From Actinomycetales bacterium Ga0077552 (GTDB lineage Bacteria; Actinomycetota; Actinomycetes; Actinomycetales; Microbacteriaceae): a DNA stretch of 19,822 nucleotides. Positions 7,657 to 13,445 of the stretch are shown here, in pieces. A program made the position numbers and the translations under genes. The number at the start of each line of letters is the position of its first letter. Within the stretch, counting starts at the first letter, position 1. Where the stretch lies: assembly GCA_001464255.1 (NCBI GenBank), contig LNFD01000374.1:1-19822 (forward strand), given 5' to 3'. Under the pieces are notes generated by a model. That model saw nothing but the letters and a program-made list of their open reading frames with translations, searched no databases and was not told where the DNA came from.

Positions 7657-8352
7657 ATGCGCCTCGTCATCGCCCGCTGCTCGGTCGACTACGCGGGCCG
7701 GCTCAGCGCGCACCTGCCGCTCGCGACGCGCCTGCTCATCCACAAGAGCGACGGCAGCCTGCTCGTGCATGCCGACGCGCTCAGCTACAAGCCGCTCAAC
7801 TGGATGAGCCCGCCCTGCACGCTCGTCATCGACGAGCCCGACGACGACCAGCGCGAGGCCGGGGTGCTCGAGCTCTGGCGCGTCACGCACGCGAAGACCG
7901 CCGACCTGCTCGTCGTGAGCATCCACGAGGTGCTGCACGACTCCGCACACGAGCTCGGCGTCGACCCCGGCCTGCAGAAGGACGGCGTCGAGGCGCACCT
8001 GCAGAAGCTGCTGGCTGAGCACATCGAGCTGCTCGGCGAAGGCCACACGCTCGTGCGCCGCGAGTACATGACGGCGATCGGACCGGTCGACATCCTCGCG
8101 CGCGACGCGAGCGGAGCATCCGTCGCCGTCGAGATCAAGCGCCGGGGCGGCATCGACGGCGTCGAGCAGCTGACGCGCTACCTCGAGCTCATGAACCGCG
8201 ACCCGCTGCTCGCCCCCGTCGCGGGCGTGTTCGCGGCGCAGGAGATCACGCCGCAGGCGCGCACGCTCGCCGAAGACCGCGGCATCCGCTGCCTGCTGCT
8301 CGACTACGACGCGATGCGCGGCCTCGACGACGGAGTGCCCCGGCTCTTCTGA
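7657..8352 (+). CDS. nucS: NucS/EndoMS mismatch-specific endonuclease
   Basis: NucS (EndoMS) replaces MutS/MutL mismatch repair in most actinobacteria and some archaea: it cuts both strands at mismatches such as G-T and G-G, and the break is then repaired. This protein has 231 residues, the family length. An N-terminal dimerisation/DNA-binding half (1 to ~115) contains WRVTHAK (~74-80). The C-terminal RecB-like nuclease has Asp145 in GPVDILARD, and Glu159 and Lys161 in VAVEIKRRG; this D-x13-E-x-K pattern matches the known catalytic residues of the family. The extreme C-terminus is VPRLF, resembling a beta-clamp-binding tail, which is known to matter for NucS function. The ATG directly follows the GAGGGG stretch. 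A strong hairpin covers its last codons. The enzyme looks intact. Confidence 0.95.
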   Translation: MRLVIARCSVDYAGRLSAHLPLATRLLIHKSDGSLLVHADALSYKPLNWMSPPCTLVIDEPDDDQREAGVLELWRVTHAKTADLLVVSIHEVLHDSAHELGVDPGLQKDGVEAHLQKLLAEHIELLGEGHTLVRREYMTAIGPVDILARDASGASVAVEIKRRGGIDGVEQLTRYLELMNRDPLLAPVAGVFAAQEITPQARTLAEDRGIRCLLLDYDAMRGLDDGVPRLF

Positions 8353-8364
8353 ACCGGGGCACTC
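8333..8364 (+). terminator. Hairpin terminator overlapping the end of nucS
   Basis: A perfect 11-bp stem (GAGTGCCCCGG at 8333-8343 and CCGGGGCACTC at 8354-8364) encloses a 10-nt loop that contains the nucS stop codon. No U-run follows, as is common for high-GC actinobacterial terminators. It separates nucS from the convergent surface-protein gene. Confidence 0.7.
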
Positions 8365-8369
8365 GCGAT

Positions 8370-8387
8370 CGTCTGAGGAATCAGACG
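8370..8387 (-). terminator. Hairpin terminator at the end of the surface-protein gene
   Basis: A 7-bp perfect stem (CGTCTGA at 8370-8376, TCAGACG at 8381-8387) with a GGAA loop on the plus strand. It overlaps the stop codon of the minus-strand gene ending at 8381. With the adjacent larger hairpin it forms a back-to-back termination zone between convergent genes. Confidence 0.5.
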
Positions 8388-9895
8388 AGGCTGCGGAAGG
8401 CCCGGCGCGGAGCACGATAGCTCGCGAGCAGCGCGCCCCCGAGCAGCAGTGCGAGACCGAACAGCACGGCGCTCGGGGCGATGGTGCGGGGACCGGTCGC
8501 CGCGAGCTGCGCGCCCACGCCGTTGATCGTCACAACGAGGCACGACGCATCGATCTCGATGGTCTGCGACGCCGAGACCTCCTCGCCCCCGGAGAGCCCG
8601 ACGAGCCGCAGCTCGTGCGCCCCGGGGATGCAGGCCTCCTGCGGCACCACGAGCTCGTTCGAGAACGCGCCATCGACATCGGTGTAGCCCTCGTCGAGCA
8701 GGATCGGGTCGGAGTACATGGTGAGCGTGTACGGCGACTCCGGGTCGAGACCCGCACCCTGCAACAGGGCGGTGCTGCCCGCGTAGAAGTCGCCCACCTC
8801 GAACTCGAGCTCGAGGGAGAGGTCGGGAGAGGTCACCTCGTAGTTGCCGGGGTCGGTCGTGCCGGTTCCGGCCCCGTTCGTGGCGGCGACCACGCAGTCG
8901 TAGGTCTCGGCCGCGGTGAACCCGGTGACGGTGATCGGCAGGGCGGTCGCGGTACCCGTGCGCACGTCGGCGGGGGTGTCGACGTTCGTGCACGTCATTG
9001 TCCAGCTCGAGACGACGACGTCTTCGGCGTAGGCCCAGAACTGCGCGGTGCGCCCGCCCTCCGTCCAGGCGTGACGGTCGATGTACGGCGCGGGCACGGT
9101 CTCGACACGGAAGAGGGTCTCGGCGACGCTCTGACGGCCATCGGCGTCGGCGATCGTCGTCTTGAAGGCCCAGAAGGTGCCGGGCAGGTAGATCTCGGTG
9201 TAGACGTCGCCGCCGGTACAGTGCTCCGCCCCGATCTCGAGGGCACCGCCCGCGAAGGTCGAGCACGGCAGGGCGCTGGAACCGTAGTAGGGCCCGTCGC
9301 CGCTCTCGACGGTCGTCCAGGTCACGGCCCCCGGTGCCGCGTACGAGATCAGCGTGGTCGTGCCGACCACGGAGAGGGGCGCGTAGATGACCGGCGAGGT
9401 CAGGCGCGGGGCCACTGCGTAGGTCGACCCGGTTTTGCTGAACCGCACCCACTGAGAGAAGTCGCTCGCGATGCTGTTCACGATGTCGCTGACGCGGCAG
9501 CAGTTCTCGACGTAGACCTCGTAGAGGCCGTCGGGAAGCGTCGAGAGGTCACCCTGGAAGGTCTCGACGACCTGCGCGTAGAGCGGCTCGTCCGATTCGA
9601 CCTCGCTGATGACCTCGAGGCTCACGCCGGTGTCGGTGCCCGAGCCGGGCACGTCGCTGTAGGAGCTGATCGCCCGAACGGGCGTCGTGCTACCGAGGCC
9701 GACGAACGTGCTGTGGTCGTTGGTCGCCCATGCCGTCGTCACCTCCCAGGTGGCGGTATCGCCCGTGACGGAGAAGTCGGGGCCGCTCGCGCGGAAGTGG
9801 CTAGCGCTCGCGGCGCCCGCACCGACGGCAGCAGCGACGATGCTGAGTGCGGCGGCCGCGGCGACGAGCGGGGCTCGGCGGGTGAGTCGTGACAT
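8381..9895 (-). CDS. Secreted multi-module surface protein with LAATG sortase signal
   Basis: A 504-residue exported protein. Residues 1-31 are a signal peptide (SRLTRR, a long Ala/Val core, cleavage likely after ASA at 29-31). The end is a sorting signal: LAATG at 464-468, a hydrophobic helix at ~473-491 and a basic tail (YRAPRRAFR). This matches LAXTG substrates of class E sortases, so the protein is probably linked to peptidoglycan. The ectodomain looks like beta-sandwich modules: SHFR...ATWEVTTAW...ENCCRVSD (~32-165), a second module to ~265, a fibronectin-III-like unit (~268-350, ending ETYDCVVAATNGAGTG) and an Ig-like unit (~356-460). Its eight cysteines fall in neighbouring pairs (132/133, 211/226, 302/334, 422/452), suggesting disulfides within modules. 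No enzyme motif is seen. The ATG lacks a Shine-Dalgarno sequence. No sortase gene is in the window. Confidence 0.82.
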   Translation of the reverse strand: MSRLTRRAPLVAAAAALSIVAAAVGAGAASASHFRASGPDFSVTGDTATWEVTTAWATNDHSTFVGLGSTTPVRAISSYSDVPGSGTDTGVSLEVISEVESDEPLYAQVVETFQGDLSTLPDGLYEVYVENCCRVSDIVNSIASDFSQWVRFSKTGSTYAVAPRLTSPVIYAPLSVVGTTTLISYAAPGAVTWTTVESGDGPYYGSSALPCSTFAGGALEIGAEHCTGGDVYTEIYLPGTFWAFKTTIADADGRQSVAETLFRVETVPAPYIDRHAWTEGGRTAQFWAYAEDVVVSSWTMTCTNVDTPADVRTGTATALPITVTGFTAAETYDCVVAATNGAGTGTTDPGNYEVTSPDLSLELEFEVGDFYAGSTALLQGAGLDPESPYTLTMYSDPILLDEGYTDVDGAFSNELVVPQEACIPGAHELRLVGLSGGEEVSASQTIEIDASCLVVTINGVGAQLAATGPRTIAPSAVLFGLALLLGGALLASYRAPRRAFRSLV

Positions 9896-9910
9896 GGGAG
9901 GTGCGTCTTT

Positions 9911-9958
9911 CTGAGGAGTGACAGGGTCGGGGCATCCTCTCAGTAGTGAAACCCTGTC
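9911..9958. promoter_or_regulatory. Interleaved inverted repeats upstream of the surface-protein gene
   Basis: GACAGGGT (9920-9927) pairs with ACCCTGTC (9951-9958), and CTGAG/GAGGA (9911-9917) pairs with TCCTC/CTCAG (9935-9943). The four arms alternate (B, A, B', A'), so in RNA they could form a pseudoknot or mutually exclusive hairpins, and in DNA they could be two operators. They lie in the 129-nt gap between the divergent surface-protein and HAD genes, in the likely 5' leader of the former. Confidence 0.4.
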
Positions 9959-9987
9959 GTCTCTTCGCCGCCGCTCGCGATGTGCGC

Positions 9988-10015
9988 TTTACGTCAATGC
10001 CGTGCGGGATACGCT
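9988..10015 (+). promoter_or_regulatory. Promoter of the HAD phosphatase gene
   Basis: TTTACG (9988-9993), a 16-nt spacer and TACGCT (10010-10015) make a plausible SigA-type promoter. The -10 ends nine bases before the ATG at 10025, so the transcript would have almost no leader. GAAGG just before the ATG is too close for a typical ribosome binding site. Confidence 0.42.
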
Positions 10016-10024
10016 CGAAGGCCC

Positions 10025-10699
10025 ATGACGACGCCCCACGCACCCGCGCGCCCCTATACGGCGATCCTGCTCGACCTCGATGGCACGGTCACCGATTCGG
10101 CCCCCGGCATCACCGACACGCTCGCGTACACCTTCGAGGCGCTCGGGCTGCCCGTGCCCGACCAGGCCGAACTGCTGCGGTACGTCGGCCCGCCGATTCT
10201 CGACTCGTTCCGCGACCGCGCCGGCATGACGCTCGCCGAGCGCGAGCGGGCCCTCGAGGTCTACCGCGCCCGATACCTCGACCGCGGCGCGTACGACGCG
10301 ACCCTCTACCCGGGAATGGGCGAGCTGGTGGCAGAGATCGCCGCGGCGGGCATCCCGCTCAGCCTCGCCACCTCGAAGCCCGAGCTGCCGGCCACGCTCA
10401 TGCTCGAGCACTTCACCATCGCCCAGCACTTCGACATCATCACGGGCGCCTCGGCCGACGAGGTGCGCAGCGCGAAGGCCGACGTCGTCGCTGAGGCTCT
10501 CGTGCGATTGCGGGCGATGGATGCCGACCTCACGCGCCCCGTCATGATCGGCGACCGCGTGCACGACGTCGAGGGCGCGGCGGCCCACGGCATACCGACG
10601 ATCGCCGTGTCGTGGGGCTACGGCAGCCCCGAGGAGTTCGCGCACGCCCGCGCCGTCGCCCACGACGTCGACGAGCTGCGCGCCCTGCTCGGCCTCTGA
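10025..10699 (+). CDS. HAD-superfamily hydrolase, phosphoglycolate phosphatase-like
   Basis: A 224-residue haloacid-dehalogenase phosphatase with a helical C1 cap (subfamily IA). Motif I is LLDLDGTVTDS, giving the nucleophile Asp17 and acid/base Asp19. Motif II is LATSKPE (Thr116/Ser117). Motif III Lys is ~151 (SAKADVV), and motif IV is MIGDRVHDVEGAAAHGI (Asp177 and Asp181 for Mg2+). The cap includes YVGPPILDSF, often seen in Gph-like and nucleotidase-like members. It hydrolyses a small phosphoester in the cytoplasm; 2-phosphoglycolate or a nucleotide are possibilities, not established. The start at MTTPHAP is preferred over an upstream in-frame ATG at 9980, whose extra 15 residues are unlike the family and would cover the promoter. 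It ends 4 nt before the convergent oxidoreductase gene. Confidence 0.92.
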   Translation: MTTPHAPARPYTAILLDLDGTVTDSAPGITDTLAYTFEALGLPVPDQAELLRYVGPPILDSFRDRAGMTLAERERALEVYRARYLDRGAYDATLYPGMGELVAEIAAAGIPLSLATSKPELPATLMLEHFTIAQHFDIITGASADEVRSAKADVVAEALVRLRAMDADLTRPVMIGDRVHDVEGAAAHGIPTIAVSWGYGSPEEFAHARAVAHDVDELRALLGL

Positions 10700-10703
10700 A
10701 CCC

Positions 10704-11747
10704 TCAGCGCGCGAGGCGCTCGACCACCGCGCCGAAGACGCGCGGCAGCGCCGCCGCGGCGGGCACGATGAGCCCGCGCGCGGGTGAGGTCGCGGCGGCG
10801 AGCAGCCCGGCCGTCAGCACGCGGAAGTCGCGCGTCGACCGCGCCCATGCTCGCTCGTAGCCGGGCAAGTCGTCTCGAGCGAGGCAGTCGGCGAGCACCT
10901 CGGCCTGGGCGAGGCCGACGCGCAGCCCCTCGCCGGTCAGCGCATCCACGTACCCCGAGGCATCGCCGACGAGCGCGACGCGGCCGGCCGTGCGAGCGCG
11001 GGTGCGTTGCCGCAGCGCCCCGGCCCCGCGCAGCGTGCTCGCCTCCGCCGCGCCCGCGAGGCGCTCGCGCACGGCGGGAGCCTGGGCGAGCGCCGCCTCG
11101 AGGTCGAGCGGCCGCGGCGCGAGCACGGCCACGCCGACCGTGCCCTCGTCGACCGGGGTGATGTAGAGCTCGGCCTCGGGCAGGTAGGTCACTTCGACGA
11201 GGTCGCTCCAGGGCGCGACGGCGAAATGCTGCCGCAGCCCGAACCGGCGCCCGTCGCGCGATGAGGCGCGTGCGGGCCGGTCGAGCCCGGCGGCCGAGCG
11301 CACGCTCGAGTGCAGCCCGTCGGCGCCGATGAGCCAGCGCGCGCGCATCCCCCCGACCGCGACGTGGTCATCGTGCTGCGCCACGCTCTCGACGCGCTCG
11401 TGCCGGGTCTCGATGCCGACCTCGGCCGCGCGGGCCCGCAGCGCGTCGTGCAGCACCGTGCGGCGCACTCCCCGCCCAGCCGCCGAGCGGTAGCGGTGCG
11501 TGACCGAGCGGCGCGCATCCTGATACCGGATGCCCCGCAGCGGGTGCCCCGCCGGGTCGACGCCGAGCCGGCCGAGGGCGGCAAGCGCCCCGGGCATGAG
11601 GCCTTCGCCGCAGGCCTTGTCGATCGTGCCCTCGCGCGGCTCGAGCACGATCGCACTGAGCCCGCGGGCCTGCAGCTCGAGCGCCGTCGCGAGACCGATC
11701 GGGCCGCCGCCGGCGATGAGCACGTCGGCGTCGAGGTGCGCGGTCAC
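10704..11747 (-). CDS. FAD-dependent oxidoreductase, geranylgeranyl-reductase/SrsC-like hydroxylase
   Basis: A 347-residue flavoprotein of the PHBH/geranylgeranyl-reductase fold. The N-terminal dinucleotide motif is DVLIAGGGPIGLATALEL (glycines 13, 15 and 18), followed by DKACGEGLMP (~43-52), characteristic of the geranylgeranyl-reductase-like branch. GADGLHSSVR (~141-150) is the DG motif, and VALVGDASGYVDALTGEGL (GD at 261-262) binds the FAD ribityl chain. It is the last gene of an operon with a type III polyketide synthase and an ICMT-type methyltransferase; its GTG start overlaps the preceding TGA (GTGA). In Streptomyces griseus SrsC is a flavin hydroxylase acting on methylated alkylresorcinol; by synteny the same role is inferred here. 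A reductase acting on a prenyl or polyketide chain is the alternative. Confidence 0.85.
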   Translation of the reverse strand: MTAHLDADVLIAGGGPIGLATALELQARGLSAIVLEPREGTIDKACGEGLMPGALAALGRLGVDPAGHPLRGIRYQDARRSVTHRYRSAAGRGVRRTVLHDALRARAAEVGIETRHERVESVAQHDDHVAVGGMRARWLIGADGLHSSVRSAAGLDRPARASSRDGRRFGLRQHFAVAPWSDLVEVTYLPEAELYITPVDEGTVGVAVLAPRPLDLEAALAQAPAVRERLAGAAEASTLRGAGALRQRTRARTAGRVALVGDASGYVDALTGEGLRVGLAQAEVLADCLARDDLPGYERAWARSTRDFRVLTAGLLAAATSPARGLIVPAAAALPRVFGAVVERLAR

Positions 11748-12274
11748 GTGGTGCGCAGCGCGGCAAGCGCGCGGTTCTCGGTCGGGATGCGGAAGGCGAG
11801 CAGCAGCACGGCGTTGAGCACGGTGAACACGAGGGCGGTGACCCACGCCGAGTGCACGAGCGGCAGGGCGATGCCCTCGATCGCGACGATCCAGTAGTTG
11901 GGGTGGCGCAACCAGCTGAAGCGGTACGGCCCGCGCGTCACGCGGGTCGCGCCCGGCACGACGATGACGCGGGTGTTCCACTGCCGGCCGAGGGAAGCGA
12001 TCACCCAGTAGCGGCCGGCCTGGCACAGCAGGGCGATCACGAGCATGGGCCAGCCGAGAGCGCCGATGAAGGGGCGGTCGAGCAGCACGACCTCGGCGAT
12101 GCACGCGAGCAGCAGGCCCGTGTGCAGCACGACCATGAACGGGAAGTGCCGCTGGCCGTGCTCGACCCCGCCCTGGGCGAAGGCGTGGGCGGCGTTGCGC
12201 TTCGAGATGACGAGCTCGATGAGGCGCTCGACGCCCGTCGCGAGGACGAGGGCGATGTACAGCACGACGCTCAT
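11744..12274 (-). CDS. Isoprenylcysteine carboxyl methyltransferase-family membrane methyltransferase
   Basis: A 176-residue SAM-dependent integral-membrane methyltransferase of the ICMT family, the same type as B. subtilis BpsB and probably S. griseus SrsB, which O-methylate type III polyketide products. Hydrophobic helices lie at about 2-22, 45-65, 72-92 and 128-162. The family signature is GRQWNTRV (96-103), then GPYRF (115-119) and RHPNY (123-127), which form the SAM and substrate pocket at the membrane face. It sits between a type III polyketide synthase and an FAD oxidoreductase, with 4-nt overlaps on both sides (ATGA upstream, GTGA downstream), so it is translationally coupled. Methylation of the polyketide phenol is inferred from this context; protein-cysteine methylation is unlikely in a bacterium. 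Confidence 0.88.
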   Translation of the reverse strand: MSVVLYIALVLATGVERLIELVISKRNAAHAFAQGGVEHGQRHFPFMVVLHTGLLLACIAEVVLLDRPFIGALGWPMLVIALLCQAGRYWVIASLGRQWNTRVIVVPGATRVTRGPYRFSWLRHPNYWIVAIEGIALPLVHSAWVTALVFTVLNAVLLLAFRIPTENRALAALRTT

Positions 12275-13332
12275 GACCACTCCAATGCGACGATCTCGGC
12301 GGTAACCCCCGGGCCGAGGGCGAAGAGCACGCCGCGGGTTCCCGCCGGGCGGGCCCCGCCCTCGGCGAGCACGTGCAGCACGGCGGCCGACGACATGTTG
12401 CCCGCGCGCGCGAGCACGGCCCAGCTCGTCGCGAGCGCGGCGGGGGCGAGATCGAGCGCGGCGCTGAACGACTCGAGCACGCGCGGGCCGCCCGGATGCG
12501 CGATCCAGTCGTCGACGTCGGCGCGGCTCCAGCCGAGCTCGGCGAGCAGCTCGTCGACGGCCCCCGCGAAGTGGCCGTCGATGAGCGCGGGCACGCCCGC
12601 GGCGAGCATGAGTCGGAAGCCGCCCTCGCCGATGCGCCAGCCGATCATCTCGGCGCTCTCGGGGTAGAGGGCGCTGCGGCTGCCGACGACGCGGGCGCGC
12701 GGCTCGGCGGCGGCGAGCGCCGGGTGAGCATCCCCCACCATGACGACCGCGGCGGCGCCGTCGCCGAAGATGCCGGTGCCGACGACATTCGCCATCGAAG
12801 CGTCGTCCCACTGCAGGGTGAGCGAGCACAGCTCGACGGCGACGAGCAGGGCGACGCCCTGAGGATGCCCGGCCAAATAGTCGGCCACCCGCGCGAGCCC
12901 CGCGGCGCCCGCGACGCAGCCGAGGCCGAAGCTCGGCACCCGCCGCAGGTCGGAGCGGAAGCCCATGCTCGTCGCCAGCTGCGCATCGAGCGAGGGTGCA
13001 CCGAGGCCCGTGACGGTCGTGAAGAAGAGGTGGTCGACCTCGTCGACGCGCAGGCCCGCCTCGGCGAGCGCCGCCGTCACGGCGCGCTCGGCGAGCGGAA
13101 GGGCGAGCTCGGCGAAGAGTGCGTTGGTCGCGGTGAAGCCCTCGATGCCGCGGTACTCGGCGAGCGGCAGGGCGAGGTGGCGCGTCTCGATGCCGCTCGC
13201 GGCATGGATGCGCTGCATAACCGCGCGCGCCGCCGGGTCGTCGGTCATGCCCGCCGCGAGCTCCGCCGTGATCTGCGCCTGCGTGGTGGCGTGCTCGGGC
13301 AGCACGGGCGCTACCGCGAGAATCCGAGCCAT
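12271..13332 (-). CDS. Type III polyketide synthase (alkylresorcinol/alkylpyrone synthase-like)
   Basis: A homodimeric ketosynthase of the chalcone/stilbene synthase family, 353 residues. The Cys-His-Asn triad is readable: Cys139 in FGLGCVAGAAG, His279 in WIAHPGGPRVLESF and Asn312 in ARAGNMSSAAVL. The gatekeeper-region phenylalanine is in GTGIFGDGAAAVV (~Phe189), and LFALGPGVTAEI is the usual C-terminal GPG loop. Such enzymes extend a fatty acyl-CoA with malonyl-CoA to make alkylresorcinols or alkylpyrones. The ATG at MARILAV was chosen; a GTG six codons upstream is possible, but neither has a Shine-Dalgarno sequence, and CATCAT ends six bases before the ATG as a possible leaderless -10. It is first in an operon with an ICMT-type methyltransferase and an FAD oxidoreductase, and divergent from aldehyde dehydrogenase. 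Confidence 0.92.
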   Translation of the reverse strand: MARILAVAPVLPEHATTQAQITAELAAGMTDDPAARAVMQRIHAASGIETRHLALPLAEYRGIEGFTATNALFAELALPLAERAVTAALAEAGLRVDEVDHLFFTTVTGLGAPSLDAQLATSMGFRSDLRRVPSFGLGCVAGAAGLARVADYLAGHPQGVALLVAVELCSLTLQWDDASMANVVGTGIFGDGAAAVVMVGDAHPALAAAEPRARVVGSRSALYPESAEMIGWRIGEGGFRLMLAAGVPALIDGHFAGAVDELLAELGWSRADVDDWIAHPGGPRVLESFSAALDLAPAALATSWAVLARAGNMSSAAVLHVLAEGGARPAGTRGVLFALGPGVTAEIVALEWS

Positions 13333-13352
13333 TGGCGAATGATGGCACACGG

Positions 13353-13372
13353 CCCTGCGCCTGCGCGCAGGG
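13353..13372. promoter_or_regulatory. Inverted repeat between the divergent polyketide and ALDH operons
   Basis: CCCTGCGC (13353-13360) and GCGCAGGG (13365-13372) form a perfect 8-bp inverted repeat around CTGC. It abuts the TTGACA at 13373 and lies 21-40 nt before the polyketide synthase ATG, so one bound regulator could affect both operons. A hairpin role is also possible. Confidence 0.42.
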
Positions 13373-13399
13373 TTGACAGGGGCGCACGGCGGCTACAGT
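13373..13399 (+). promoter_or_regulatory. Promoter of the ALDH-GMC operon
   Basis: A consensus TTGACA (13373-13378), a short 15-nt spacer and TACAGT (13394-13399). This is the best -35 in the window. The leader to the GTG start is about 40 nt and holds a good ribosome binding site, GGAGGA at 13435-13440. The short spacer suggests a weak or activator-dependent promoter. Confidence 0.5.
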
Positions 13400-13445
13400 C
13401 GAAGGGTCGCACTGTTCGTCGTCGAACCGCTCTTGGAGGATCACC

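Noticed and set aside
9980..10024. Upstream ATG extending the HAD phosphatase by 15 residues
   Set aside because: The extension is not family-like and would overlap the TTTACG/TACGCT promoter.
10706..10720. Small AGCGC/GCGCT hairpin between HAD and the FAD oxidoreductase
   Set aside because: Only 5 bp and expected by chance at this GC content; not listed as a terminator.
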